This document shows, piece after piece, positions 45,823 to 56,156 of a stretch of 64,000 nt of DNA. A program made the translations under genes and the position numbers. The notes beneath the pieces were generated by a model. It was not told the origin of the DNA and ran no database searches. It was given only the letters and a program-made list of their open reading frames with translations. Origin of the DNA: Deltaproteobacteria bacterium (GTDB taxonomy: Bacteria > Desulfobacterota > Syntrophorhabdia > Syntrophorhabdales > JANXAF01); assembly GCA_026417175.1 (NCBI GenBank), contig JAOADT010000009.1, positions 1 through 64,000 on the forward strand. Direction: 5' to 3'. How positions within the stretch are numbered: position 1 is the stretch's first letter; each line of letters begins with the position of its first letter.

Positions 45823-47256
45823 TCACTTTCCCATAGAACTGAGCCGATTTTTTGCGTACCTGCCCATTTCGTTATCGGGTGCTACTTGTAGTTGTTTTGA
45901 ATAAGCTTCGTATGCCTTTCTTAGGTTGCCTTGTTTCTCATAGCATATACCAAGAGTGCCATAAATTGAAGGATGATCCATAAATGCTTTAGTCGCCACT
46001 TCGAGATGAGGAATAGCCTTCTCATAGATTTTCAACCTGAAATTCGACATACCGAGAAAAAAGTGAGACGACACATCGTTAGGAAAGATTGAAAGTGCTT
46101 TTTTAAAAAAGGGCAAGGCTCTCTCTATTTCGTTTTTTTCAAAATACACAATTCCTAATCCTCTATAAGCTGGTTGATAGTCAGGATCAAGTTCTATCGC
46201 CTTTTTAAAGTACTCTTCAGCCACGTTTGATCTCAATTTTCTCAGTTCTATGAATCCCTTTAAAGCGTAGAATGCTGGTTCGTCTCTTTTTTCATTTATA
46301 GCTTTCTCAATGAGAGCGTCAGCTTCTCTGATTCTATTCTTTCTGAGTGCAGCCACTGCAGGATCGTAGTAAGTAATGTAAAGGTTATGCGTCCGTTTTA
46401 AATCTGAAATCTCCTCTTGAAATTTTTTCTTTTGAGTTCCATCCCCTCTCAAATACGGCAGTTTTGACATTTCTACAATTTTGCTTAACTCTTCCATCCT
46501 AACAGAAGTTCGAGGATGTGTAGAAAGAAGTTCTGAAAAAAAGTTTCCCTCATCTGAATCCCTGCCCACCTTCTTTAAATACTCCTCAGATGCTTTTTTG
46601 AGGCTCAGGTGAGCCTTAAGCGCGTTCTTAGGATCATAACCCAACTTTGTCATATATTCCACACCCAGTCTATCCGCCTCTAATTCATCATTTCTCGAGT
46701 ATTTCAAAAGAACTAGATTCGTTCCTATAGATCCTAATGTCAAAGCCAAATCACCATATGCCTTTCCAGAGAGCGAATAACTTGCTCCCGTAAGCAGGAA
46801 ATCTGCAATTATAGACTTGGAAATCTGAGATGCGGAATGACGGGCTGAAATATGGCCAATCTCGTGGCCCATAATGTACACAAATTCTGCCTCACTTTCT
46901 AGTGCTTGCAAAAGTCCTCGGGTTATTGCCACATGCCCCGGAATTGCCCACGCATTTGGTAAAGAAGTGTTCTGAATTACGAAATCTATAGGTAGATGTG
47001 GCCTATGGGAAACCTTATTAATCTCAAGAATAAGCCCTTTTAGATACGTTTTGAGTTTCTCGTCTTTGTATTCCCCTCCCCCTCCCTCAGCACTCCATAG
47101 AATATTAGGATACCACTCTTTTCCGAGTGTTAATTCGTCTTTCTCAGAAAGAAGCATAAGCTGTTTCTGTCCAGAAACGGGATTAGTTACGCAACTCAAA
47201 ATCAAACATAACGGGAGTAAAATGAAAACCCAAATTGTTATCCGCTTCAACACCAT
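45823..47256 (-). CDS. M48-family metalloprotease with TPR repeats (BepA-like)
   Basis: Lipobox LCLILSC; FVYIMGHEIGHISARHSAS (HExxH), SRNDELEADRLGVEYM; C-terminal TPRs. Confidence 0.9.
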   Translation of the reverse strand: MVLKRITIWVFILLPLCLILSCVTNPVSGQKQLMLLSEKDELTLGKEWYPNILWSAEGGGGEYKDEKLKTYLKGLILEINKVSHRPHLPIDFVIQNTSLPNAWAIPGHVAITRGLLQALESEAEFVYIMGHEIGHISARHSASQISKSIIADFLLTGASYSLSGKAYGDLALTLGSIGTNLVLLKYSRNDELEADRLGVEYMTKLGYDPKNALKAHLSLKKASEEYLKKVGRDSDEGNFFSELLSTHPRTSVRMEELSKIVEMSKLPYLRGDGTQKKKFQEEISDLKRTHNLYITYYDPAVAALRKNRIREADALIEKAINEKRDEPAFYALKGFIELRKLRSNVAEEYFKKAIELDPDYQPAYRGLGIVYFEKNEIERALPFFKKALSIFPNDVSSHFFLGMSNFRLKIYEKAIPHLEVATKAFMDHPSIYGTLGICYEKQGNLRKAYEAYSKQLQVAPDNEMGRYAKNRLSSMGK

Positions 47257-47347
47257 TAGTATATCTTTGTGACTTAAACGCACGATAAAAAAATAACAGA
47301 ATTTGTTGTACCTTTGCAAAAATTTTTATAAAATAACCCAATGCGTT

Positions 47348-48085
47348 ATGCGTCTCATAAATAAAAGAGCTTTGATTACTGGAGCAGGACAAGGTATAGG
47401 AAAAGCCTGTGCAGAAATTTTTGCTGAAGAGGGGGCTGAACTTGTACTGATCGATAAAAATAAAAAGACCCTTCCACAGGTGGCGGAAGACTTAAAGTCG
47501 AAAGGCTCTGTAGTCGATTATCATGTATTTGATCTAATGCACACAAAAAAATTAGAGTCATTGATCGGTACCATAAGAGCACAAAAGCCTGTGGATATCT
47601 TAATAAATAACGCGGGCTTTGATAGACCCGGTGTGGTTGCAAAGACGGACAAAAGAAAGTTCATAGAGGTCTTTACTATTCACGTGATCGTGCCATTCCT
47701 GCTTATAAAAATGCTCATACCCGATATGAGAACCAAAAGATGGGGAAGAATAATAAACATAAGTTCTGTGTACGGTATAGAAGGCGCCAAGGGAGAGGTG
47801 GCTTATTCCACCGCAAAGGCAGCTATAATCGGTCTCACAAAAACAGTTGCAAAAGAAGGTGGACCTGACGGTGTAACCGTCAATGCCATTGTTCCAGGGC
47901 TTATTCGTACTCCACCCATACTTAAAATGCCAGATAAGTACAAAATACCAATAATATCTCGGACTTTACTCGGAAGGATGGGAGAGCCAGAGGAAGTAGC
48001 GAGGGTTGCAGCTTTTTTGGCCTCAGATGAGGCGTCCTATATAACCGGTACGACTATTGTGGTATCGGGAGGATGGGGAAGCTGA
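47348..48085 (+). CDS. SDR-family oxidoreductase
   Basis: ALITGAGQGIGKACAEIFAEEGAELVLID, NNAG, ISSVYG...YSTAKAA, TGTTIVVSGGW. Confidence 0.92.
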   Translation: MRLINKRALITGAGQGIGKACAEIFAEEGAELVLIDKNKKTLPQVAEDLKSKGSVVDYHVFDLMHTKKLESLIGTIRAQKPVDILINNAGFDRPGVVAKTDKRKFIEVFTIHVIVPFLLIKMLIPDMRTKRWGRIINISSVYGIEGAKGEVAYSTAKAAIIGLTKTVAKEGGPDGVTVNAIVPGLIRTPPILKMPDKYKIPIISRTLLGRMGEPEEVARVAAFLASDEASYITGTTIVVSGGWGS

Positions 48086-48128
48086 TTTTTTTTACAACAA
48101 TTATAAGTTGTTGTATGAGACTCTATAA

Positions 48129-48596
48129 ATGATAGCAATCCTGGCGGAAGCTTGGTTTGAAAAAATCCTTGATACATACCATCCAGAAACAAAAAGTTTT
48201 TACATGGATGAAAAGAATATATTTTTGAACCCCATCGGTGCAACTTATCGTGAAAACATAAATACCATTCTTCTTGCAATAGTAAGTGAAGAATTCTATT
48301 CTGAAAAGGTGCACTTAGCCTTAGAAAACATGATTAAGATCGGTTGTCTACACGGGTATTCTTGTTTCGATGGGAAGTCATACACAGAATTACTTGAAAA
48401 AGTATTAGAAGAAAGACAAATCCAGGTTTCGGAAGGCATTGCTCACAAGATAAAAGAAGCGATGAAGGAACTTTCGATTTACGAACAGGATGTCTATTCT
48501 AAGGTAGCTGAAAGGTTGAAAAACTTGAAAACAAAGGAAAAAACTTTTAAAAGATCCTTTACGCTGAGGGTGTATCGAAAATATATCGATGATTAG
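48129..48596 (+). CDS. RsbRD N-terminal-like sensor protein upstream of dsrM
   Basis: WFEKILDTYHPETKSFYMDEKNIFLNPIGATYRENINTIL; overlaps dsrM by 8 bp. Confidence 0.65.
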   Translation: MIAILAEAWFEKILDTYHPETKSFYMDEKNIFLNPIGATYRENINTILLAIVSEEFYSEKVHLALENMIKIGCLHGYSCFDGKSYTELLEKVLEERQIQVSEGIAHKIKEAMKELSIYEQDVYSKVAERLKNLKTKEKTFKRSFTLRVYRKYIDD

Positions 48597-49596
48597 GTTA
48601 ATTTATGCTTTCGTTTTAACTCTGTTTTTGATTTTGATACCTCTTTTTGGTGTCGGTATTCTTGGACTAACGAGATTTTTTTCTATAGTGATTCCCTATT
48701 CCGCTTTTTTAATCTTTTTAGCTGGTTCTATCTTACGGGTCCTTTCATGGGTGTCATCACCGCAGCCATTTAAAATTCCACTCACGGCTGGACAACAGAG
48801 ATCCCTCCAATGGATAAAGAGTAGCTATATTGAAAGTCCATACAATAAGATCGGCATTTTCATGAGAATGCTACTTGAGATCCTGTTTTTCCGATCTCTT
48901 TTGAAAAATGAAAAAACTAATCCTCATGTTTCTAAATGGTTGCTTTTTACATCCAACAAAAGATTTTGGTTGATGAGTATTCTCTTTCATTATTCGCTAC
49001 TGATAATTGTTTTTAGGCATTTAAAGCTTTTCTTTGAACCTATTCCATCTATAGTAAATTTGTTGTCGAGGATTGATGCACTTTTTGAGATCTCCATACC
49101 AACGATTCTCTTAACAGAAATTATCGTATTAGTTTGCATCGCTTACCTCTTGTTGAGGAGGATTGTTGTAAGTCAAGTGAGGTATATCTCCCTTACTAGC
49201 GACTATTTTGTTCTTTTTTTACTCCTATCTGTGGTTTTAACCGGTATACTTTTGAGGCATCTATTCAGAGTAGACATAATGGATGTAAAAAGATTTGCAT
49301 TGGGACTTTTCCTTTTCAATCCTTATATTCCTCATTTTGTGGGCTCATGCTTTTACGTACATTTGTTTCTGGTTTCTTTCTTATTCGCATATTTTCCGTT
49401 TAGTAAACTCGTCCATGCCGGAGGAGTTTTTCTCTCTCCAACGAGAAACCTTGAAAATAATAGCAGAACCATAAGATATTTGAATCCTTGGAACTATCCA
49501 GTAAAAACTAGAACATACGATGAGTGGGAGGACGAATTCAGAGAAATGATGAAAGAGGCCAATATACCCGTTGAAAAGGAGGATAGAAAGATTTGA
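48589..49596 (+). CDS. dsrM: DsrM, membrane cytochrome b subunit (NarI-like)
   Basis: Multiple TM; PFVGSCFYVHLFLVSFLFAYFPFSKLVHAGGVFLSPTRNLENNSR; followed by dsrKJOP. Confidence 0.9.
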   Translation: MIRLIYAFVLTLFLILIPLFGVGILGLTRFFSIVIPYSAFLIFLAGSILRVLSWVSSPQPFKIPLTAGQQRSLQWIKSSYIESPYNKIGIFMRMLLEILFFRSLLKNEKTNPHVSKWLLFTSNKRFWLMSILFHYSLLIIVFRHLKLFFEPIPSIVNLLSRIDALFEISIPTILLTEIIVLVCIAYLLLRRIVVSQVRYISLTSDYFVLFLLLSVVLTGILLRHLFRVDIMDVKRFALGLFLFNPYIPHFVGSCFYVHLFLVSFLFAYFPFSKLVHAGGVFLSPTRNLENNSRTIRYLNPWNYPVKTRTYDEWEDEFREMMKEANIPVEKEDRKI

Positions 49597-51203
49597 AAAA
49601 AGAAATACCTCCTCAAATGAATCTTTCCCCAAAAGACGAAAATTGGATGGAAAAGAAGGCGGAGTTTAAAAAGGGGACTTACTGTTATGGGGCTCCACTT
49701 AAACACCAGAATTACCTAGGTCTTCCAAATCCGAGAGAATGGCAACCTCATAGTGAAGATTGGAATCTTCCGGAAAATTGGAAAGATATTATTCTTCAAG
49801 GAATGAAAGATCTTTTAGAAAAATATAGGTCCTTTAAGCTTTTCATGGACATTTGTGTAAGATGTGGAGCATGTACAGACAAGTGTCATTTCTTTGTTGG
49901 AACCGGGGATCCAAAAAACATGCCTGTGCTTAGAGCAGAGTTACTCCGGTCAGTCTACAGGAGATATTTTACGCTTCCTGGAAAAATTTTTAAGAAATTT
50001 GCGGGGGCCAGAGAACTTACAGAAGAAGTTCTTAAAGAGTGGTTTTACTATTTTTACCAGTGTACCGAATGTAGAAGGTGCTCCCTTTACTGTCCATATG
50101 GTATAGATACTTGCGAGATTACAATGATGGGGAGAGAACTTTTGAACCTGGTAGGTTGCAATATCCAATGGATAGTTGAACCTGCCTCTAATTCATTCAG
50201 GACAGGAAACCATTTGGGTGTTCCTCCTTCTGCATTTAAAGAGACTCTCGACTTTGCAAGAGATGAGATTGAAGAACTTACCGGTATAAAGATTGATATC
50301 CCTATAAATAGAAAAGGTGCTGAAATACTCTTTGTCGCCCCTTCTGCCGATTACTTTGCGAGTCCTCATTGGTATACTCTACTAGGATACCTTATGGTAT
50401 TTCACGAGATAGGACTTGACTACACTTGGAGCACATTTGCGTCAGAGGGGGGTAATTTCGGCCTTTTTCACTCTTATGAACTAATGAAAAGACTGAACGC
50501 AAAGATTTACGAAGAAGCAAAAAGACTTAAGGTCAAGTGGATCCTAGGGGGAGAATGTGGACATATGTGGAGAGTCATCCACCAGTATATGGATACAATT
50601 AATGGACCGGCAGATTTCCTAGAAGAGCCTGTTTCGCCCATAACAGGCACGAGATTTCTAAATGCAAAATCGACAAAAATGGTTCATATCGCAGAATTCA
50701 CTGCCGACCTCATATACCATGGAAAGCTCGTATTAGACAAAAAAAGGAATGACAAATGGGTTATAACTTTCCATGACTCCTGCAATACCGCAAGAAGTAT
50801 GGGTATTCTGGAGGAGCCAAGATTTATTCTAAGGAACGTGTGTAATAACTTTTATGAAATGCCAGAAAATACTATAAGGGAAAAAACGTTCTGCTGTGGA
50901 AGTGGAGCAGGGTTAGGGGCGGATGAGAATCTTGAAGCGAGATTAAAAGGTGGTTTCCCCAGAGCTTATGCGGTAAACTACGTAAAGCAAAAATTTGGTG
51001 TAAATATGGTTGCCTGTATGTGTGCGATAGATAAAGCATCGCTTCCGGTCCTTTTAGACTATTGGGTTGGAGGAGTTGAGGTATGCGGGGTTCATGAACT
51101 TGTCGGTAACGCCCTTGTTATGAAGGGGGAAAAAGAAAGAGTAAAAAATTTGAGGGGAGAACCCATTTTAGAAGCCGAAAAAAATGAAGAAGATCTACGA
51201 TAA
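49593..51203 (+). CDS. dsrK: DsrK, HdrD-like Fe-S subunit
   Basis: CVRCGACTDKCHFFVGTGDPKNMPVLRAELLRSVYRRYFT, CTECRRCSLYCPYGID, HDSCNTARSMGI, KTFCCGSGAGL. Confidence 0.95.
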   Translation: MKKEIPPQMNLSPKDENWMEKKAEFKKGTYCYGAPLKHQNYLGLPNPREWQPHSEDWNLPENWKDIILQGMKDLLEKYRSFKLFMDICVRCGACTDKCHFFVGTGDPKNMPVLRAELLRSVYRRYFTLPGKIFKKFAGARELTEEVLKEWFYYFYQCTECRRCSLYCPYGIDTCEITMMGRELLNLVGCNIQWIVEPASNSFRTGNHLGVPPSAFKETLDFARDEIEELTGIKIDIPINRKGAEILFVAPSADYFASPHWYTLLGYLMVFHEIGLDYTWSTFASEGGNFGLFHSYELMKRLNAKIYEEAKRLKVKWILGGECGHMWRVIHQYMDTINGPADFLEEPVSPITGTRFLNAKSTKMVHIAEFTADLIYHGKLVLDKKRNDKWVITFHDSCNTARSMGILEEPRFILRNVCNNFYEMPENTIREKTFCCGSGAGLGADENLEARLKGGFPRAYAVNYVKQKFGVNMVACMCAIDKASLPVLLDYWVGGVEVCGVHELVGNALVMKGEKERVKNLRGEPILEAEKNEEDLR

Positions 51204-51579
51204 AGGAAAAACACTTACAGGGTTGATCATTTTTGTGGTTCTTGTAAGTTCGCCGACATGGTACAATTTGGTTTTTGGAAAAGGAAATTATGTACCAGAC
51301 TTGAAAGTTGAGAAAAATGGAAAAGAATGCGTCAAAAGGACCTCATATATGAAAAAAAATCATATGGAATTACTCAAAGTGTGGCGTGATGAGGTGGTAA
51401 GAACCGGGAACAGAACCTATGTTAGAGAAGACGGGGAAAAATTCGAAATAAGCCTCTCCGGGACATGTCTTAAGTGTCACACGAATAAGCAAGAATTTTG
51501 TGACAGATGTCATAGGTATGTAGGAGTGACACCTTACTGCTTTGGGTGCCATAACATACCCAGGGAGACAAGAAAATGA
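51184..51579 (+). CDS. dsrJ: DsrJ, triheme cytochrome c
   Basis: Three CxxCH motifs CLKCH, CDRCH, CFGCH; N-terminal TM. Confidence 0.92.
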   Translation: MKKIYDKGKTLTGLIIFVVLVSSPTWYNLVFGKGNYVPDLKVEKNGKECVKRTSYMKKNHMELLKVWRDEVVRTGNRTYVREDGEKFEISLSGTCLKCHTNKQEFCDRCHRYVGVTPYCFGCHNIPRETRK

Positions 51580-52310
51580 AAAGAAGAGATTTCTTATGGA
51601 TAGTGGGTGTAAGTGCGATTTGGGGAATCTTTTTCCCTAGAGTGTTAGCCTCGCAAGAAAAGAATAGAGATAAAAGATGGGTGATGTTGGTAGATGTTTC
51701 TGTATGTGCTAAAAACAGAGATTGTGAAGCATGCATAAAGGCGTGCCATGAAACTCATAATGTCCCAAATGTCGGTGGTTCTAAAGAGCAGATTAAGTGG
51801 ATATGGTTTTCAAAATTTGAGAAAGTATTTGAGACTGAGATCCCACCCATAGCACAAAAAAAATTAGGTTCTTGGCCCGTTATTTTAATGTGTAATCATT
51901 GTGAAAATCCACCCTGTGTAAAGGTTTGTCCCACATCTGCTACCTGGAAAAGAAAAGATGGGATAGTGATGATGGATTACCACAGATGTATAGGATGCAG
52001 ATACTGTATGGCAGCGTGTCCATACGGCGCTAGAAGTTTTAACTGGAGAGATAATAAGCGATACGTAGGAAATGTTAATTACGACTTCCCTCTCCGCAAT
52101 AAGGGCGTTGTAGAAAAGTGTAACTTCTGCGAAGAAAGAATTGCGAAAGGCTTACAACCTAAATGTGTGGAGACTTGTGAATCAAGGGCATTGAAATTTG
52201 GTAACCTGTATGATGCTGATTCCTCAGTCTCGAAGGTATTAAAAGAGAGGACTTCTCTTGTGAGGAAAGGGTATCTTGGAACCAATCCGAATGTTTTTTA
52301 CCTTTTGTGA
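51576..52310 (+). CDS. dsrO: DsrO, periplasmic 4Fe-4S protein
   Basis: MKRRDFLW Tat-like start; CEACIKACHETHN, CNHCENPPCVKVCPTSA, CIGCRYCMAACPYGAR, CNFCEERIAKGLQPKCVETC. Confidence 0.93.
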   Translation: MKRRDFLWIVGVSAIWGIFFPRVLASQEKNRDKRWVMLVDVSVCAKNRDCEACIKACHETHNVPNVGGSKEQIKWIWFSKFEKVFETEIPPIAQKKLGSWPVILMCNHCENPPCVKVCPTSATWKRKDGIVMMDYHRCIGCRYCMAACPYGARSFNWRDNKRYVGNVNYDFPLRNKGVVEKCNFCEERIAKGLQPKCVETCESRALKFGNLYDADSSVSKVLKERTSLVRKGYLGTNPNVFYLL

Positions 52311-52316
52311 CCAACC

Positions 52317-53468
52317 ATGATTGAAAAGGCTCTAACTGGCGGAAAAAACTACTGGTTGTGGCTTGCCTTTTTATCTTCACTTACGTTTTTAGGTCTACTT
52401 AGTTATTTAAAACAGCTTGAAGTGGGACTCGGGATAACAGGAATGAGTAGGAATGTATCTTGGGGTCTCTACATCGCAAATTTTACTTTTTTTGTTGGCG
52501 TCGCTGCCTCTGCCGTTATGCTTGTTATTCCTTACTATCTGCATGGCAAAAATGAATATTCAAGAATAATGATATTCGCTGAATTTTTGGCGGTTGTGTC
52601 AGTTTTTGTGGCCCTACTATTCGTTCTGGTAGATTTGGGTAGACCTGACAGACTTTTCAATGTAATTCTATTCCCCTCTCCTAAATCCCTCCTATTTTGG
52701 GATATGTTGGTTCTAACAGGATATCTCATTTTGAATCTGATTCTAGGTTGGAAGGCCTGCGAAGCTGAAAAAAGGGAAATAGAGCAGCCATACTGGACAA
52801 AGATACTCGTTTATATTTCAATCCCCTGGGCGATAAGTATTCATACCGTTACGGCTTTTATATACTGTGGGCTTTCAGCCAGGCCATTTTGGTTTTCGGC
52901 ACTTCTAGCACCGAGATTTCTCGCCACCGCTTTTGTGTCTGGACCTGCAATTCTTCTCATTTTTTGTCTTGCGTTAAAAAGATTCGCTGGTTTTGATCCT
53001 GGACAAAACGCTTTAGAAAATCTTAGAAAGACGGTAACCTATGCCCTTTCAGTTCATATTTTCTTTTTCTTAGTGGAATTTTTTACAGTTTTTTACAGTG
53101 ATCATCCAGAACATGTAAAGCCTTTCCGATACATGCTTTTCGGATATGAAGGTCATTATCACCTTGTGGCTTTTTCGTGGATATCCCTTTTTGTAGCTGT
53201 CTTCTCCTTTTTTATTCTTATGTCTGGAAACTTCTTGTACAAACGGAAATTAGCATTTTTCATTCTTACCATGCTTATATTTGGCATATGGCTGGATAAG
53301 GGATTGATTTTAATGGTTGCTGGATTTAATCCTACTCCGGAAGTGGAATTAGAAAAATATATGCCCACATTTCCAGAGACTATTATTACTATAGGTATTT
53401 GGTCATTAGGTACATTGACTTTAAGCCTTTTAACAAACATTGCATTGCAGATAAAAAAGTCTATATGA
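52317..53468 (+). CDS. dsrP: DsrP, NrfD-family quinone-interacting membrane protein
   Basis: ITGMSRNVSWGLYIANFTFFVGVAASAVMLVIPYYLHGKNEYSRI; 10-TM NrfD type. Confidence 0.94.
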   Translation: MIEKALTGGKNYWLWLAFLSSLTFLGLLSYLKQLEVGLGITGMSRNVSWGLYIANFTFFVGVAASAVMLVIPYYLHGKNEYSRIMIFAEFLAVVSVFVALLFVLVDLGRPDRLFNVILFPSPKSLLFWDMLVLTGYLILNLILGWKACEAEKREIEQPYWTKILVYISIPWAISIHTVTAFIYCGLSARPFWFSALLAPRFLATAFVSGPAILLIFCLALKRFAGFDPGQNALENLRKTVTYALSVHIFFFLVEFFTVFYSDHPEHVKPFRYMLFGYEGHYHLVAFSWISLFVAVFSFFILMSGNFLYKRKLAFFILTMLIFGIWLDKGLILMVAGFNPTPEVELEKYMPTFPETIITIGIWSLGTLTLSLLTNIALQIKKSI

Positions 53469-53512
53469 GAAATTCCTAAATATTTTTGCAACATTTTTTC
53501 GAGAGGTTCTTA

Positions 53513-54361
53513 ATGAAAATGTGGAATTTATTAAAAGACCTTTGGCGCACAAAACTGGGAAAAATGGGGCTAATTATTCTTCTTCCCATGTTTGGATGCG
53601 CTATCTTTGCGCCTCTTGTTGCTACGCATAGTCCTTATGAACCTGATTTAAAAAATATACTTTCTCCACCTTCTTTTGATCACATTTTTGGCACTGACAT
53701 GCTGGGTAGAGATGTATTTTCTAGAGTAATTTACGGAAGTAGAGTCTCTTTACTCGTAGGATTCGTTTCTGTTGGGATTTCTGTCTTTATAGGTGTTGTA
53801 CTAGGTGCGATCTCTGGTTATTATGGTGGATTTGTTGACAATCTAGTAATGAGACTCGTGGATCTCATGATGTGCTTTCCCACCTTTTTTCTGATTCTTG
53901 CAGTCATTGCATTTCTCGAGCCAAGCATTTGGAACATAATGGTCGTAATTGGGCTTACAAACTGGATGGGTGTTGCGAGACTCGTTCGAGCTGAAATTCT
54001 AAGTTTAAAAACAAAAGATTTTGTGCTAGCTGCTAAGGCTATTGGGCTTTCCGAATTTAAAATAATCTTCAGTCATATCCTGCCTAACGCCATGTCACCT
54101 GTATACGTTGTAGCTACATTTGGTATAGGCGGAGCAATCCTTACGGAATCAGCTTTAAGTTTCCTTGGTATTGGGGTCCAGCCGCCGACCCCAAGCTGGG
54201 GAAATATTTTAACCCAGGCAAAGGATTCAATAGAGGTAGCATGGTGGTTGAGCCTTTTCCCAGGTCTTGCCATATTCCTCACCGTTATTGGTTATAACCT
54301 CATCGGTGAGGGGTTGAGAGATATATTCGATCCCAAAAAACGGCTATCACATTTACGGTAA
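53513..54361 (+). CDS. DppC/OppC-type ABC transporter permease
   Basis: HSPYEPDLKNILSPPSFDHIFGTDMLGRDVFSRVIYGSRVSL, EAA-loop EFKIIFSHILPNAMSP. Confidence 0.93.
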   Translation: MKMWNLLKDLWRTKLGKMGLIILLPMFGCAIFAPLVATHSPYEPDLKNILSPPSFDHIFGTDMLGRDVFSRVIYGSRVSLLVGFVSVGISVFIGVVLGAISGYYGGFVDNLVMRLVDLMMCFPTFFLILAVIAFLEPSIWNIMVVIGLTNWMGVARLVRAEILSLKTKDFVLAAKAIGLSEFKIIFSHILPNAMSPVYVVATFGIGGAILTESALSFLGIGVQPPTPSWGNILTQAKDSIEVAWWLSLFPGLAIFLTVIGYNLIGEGLRDIFDPKKRLSHLR

Positions 54362-54362
54362 C

Positions 54363-55667
54363 CTAAATATTGAAAAATCTAGATGGAAGCCACAAAACAA
54401 TTTCAGGAAAAACAAAAAGTAAAATCCAAACCATAACAAGGGAAATAAGGAAAGGTAAAACTCCCTTATAAATCACTCCCATAGGGATCTTTGTTATATT
54501 TTTTACAACGAATACACAGATTGCCACGGGAGGAATGACGACGCCAATCATGGCTACTACGCCGATTACTATCCCAAACCACAGAGGATGAAAACCCAGC
54601 TTCATTGCTACAGGGTAAAAGATTGGGGTAGCGAGTATCAGAAAAGCGAGGTCATCAATAAAAGAACCCCCGAGCTCGTAAATAAGACATATAATTATCA
54701 TTATGAGGTAACGATTCACATTGAGAGAGCCTACCCAGTCAGCAGCTATTTGTGGAATATTTGTCACAGCTATGAAATGGCCAAAAACGGTTGAGCCATA
54801 CACTAACATGAGTAACATGATTGCGGTACGCAAGGACTCTCTCAGCGACTGATAGTACTTTTTTAAAGTAATATCTTTCTTTAGCCATGCCAAAAGGAGT
54901 ACCCCAAATGCACCTACTGATGCCGCCTCAGTAGGAGTGAAAAATCCTTCGGCGATTCCCCCTATAATAAGCAGAAATACTACAAGTACCCAAAAGACCT
55001 CTGGCAGAGACTTTATCCTGTCTCTCCAATTATATTTTTCCGATCTTGGGGCTATTTTTGGATCGATCTTCGCCCATACATAGATGATACCCATAAATAA
55101 TGCAGCAATCAGCAATCCAGGGATAATCCCGGCCAAAAAAAGTTGACCAATGGATTGTTCCATCACTATGCCCAAAATTATAAGGGTCACACTTGGAGGA
55201 ATAATCACTCCAAGTGTTCCAACTATGGCAACCACACCTGCCGAAAGTTTTTCGCTGTACCCGAATCTTCTCATCTCAGGTATAGCCACACTTGCAAATG
55301 TTGCTGACGTAGCCGCTGAAGAACCACATATAGTCTTAAATGCAGTTGCACCCAATACCGTAGCCATAGCTAGCCCCCCTGGTACATGTCCTATAAATTT
55401 ATGAGCAGCGTCATATAGACGGGCTGCGATACCTGCGTTAAATCCGATTTGCCCCATGAGGATAAATAGTGGGAATACAGAGTAACCGTAATTGGTTATT
55501 ACCTCAAAAAGATCGCGTGCTAAAAGGTTAGCCGCAGCTTGCAGTCCATTTGTGTAAGCAAAGCCTAAAAAACCTACCAAAGCCATTGCAAATCCAAGCT
55601 CTATACCTGTCGCAAAAAAGACTAAAAGAACACAAAGACCTAATAATCCGATATTTACTTCACTCAT
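54363..55667 (-). CDS. dctM: TRAP transporter large permease DctM
   Basis: PLFILMGQIGFNAGIAARLYDAAHKFIGHVPGGLAMATVLGATAFKTICGSSAATSAT, GVIIPPSVTLIILGIV. Confidence 0.96.
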   Translation of the reverse strand: MSEVNIGLLGLCVLLVFFATGIELGFAMALVGFLGFAYTNGLQAAANLLARDLFEVITNYGYSVFPLFILMGQIGFNAGIAARLYDAAHKFIGHVPGGLAMATVLGATAFKTICGSSAATSATFASVAIPEMRRFGYSEKLSAGVVAIVGTLGVIIPPSVTLIILGIVMEQSIGQLFLAGIIPGLLIAALFMGIIYVWAKIDPKIAPRSEKYNWRDRIKSLPEVFWVLVVFLLIIGGIAEGFFTPTEAASVGAFGVLLLAWLKKDITLKKYYQSLRESLRTAIMLLMLVYGSTVFGHFIAVTNIPQIAADWVGSLNVNRYLIMIIICLIYELGGSFIDDLAFLILATPIFYPVAMKLGFHPLWFGIVIGVVAMIGVVIPPVAICVFVVKNITKIPMGVIYKGVLPFLISLVMVWILLFVFPEIVLWLPSRFFNI

Positions 55668-56133
55668 CTTTTCTTCTCCAGATAAAAATCATTTCCCGTA
55701 TAAGAATAGCGCATTGCACAAAAGCGCAAATTGCAACGATGTACGCAAATGGGTAAAATGGAATTCGGATAGTGGCTGTTACCTCTTTTGCGGCTTTGTA
55801 AACCCTTCCTACTTCTAAAAGATACACTCCCGCTATTAGAAACAGGAAAATCGCGCAAAGTCTCGTAGCGGTATTAAGGATTTTTTTTCCTTTTTCTCCA
55901 AGTCTTTCTATCACAAACTCCATGTAAACATGACCTCTTTCAGCCGTGACCTGGGGGAGGCCCATTGCCACAACTAGAGCCAAAAGAAGCGAAACCATCT
56001 CGTATGTTCCAATAATGGGCATCCCCACCGCTCTCAAAATCACGTCCGAAAAGGTGAGAAACATCATGAACGTTAAGGCAAATCCTGCCACTAGACTTAT
56101 GAACTTGCTCGCAATGACTAACATCCTATCCAT
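55660..56133 (-). CDS. dctQ: TRAP transporter small permease DctQ
   Basis: 4 TM, SDVILRAVGMPIIGTYEMVSLLLALVVAMGLPQVTAERGHVYMEFV. Confidence 0.93.
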   Translation of the reverse strand: MDRMLVIASKFISLVAGFALTFMMFLTFSDVILRAVGMPIIGTYEMVSLLLALVVAMGLPQVTAERGHVYMEFVIERLGEKGKKILNTATRLCAIFLFLIAGVYLLEVGRVYKAAKEVTATIRIPFYPFAYIVAICAFVQCAILIREMIFIWRRKDE

Positions 56134-56156
56134 TTCTTACCGTCATATTTCAATTT

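Noticed and set aside
48092-48114. ACAACAATTATAAGTTGTTGT near-palindrome before the RsbRD-like gene
   Set aside because: Could be an operator or weak hairpin, but AT-rich, with no flanking U tract in the useful direction and no recurrence in the window.
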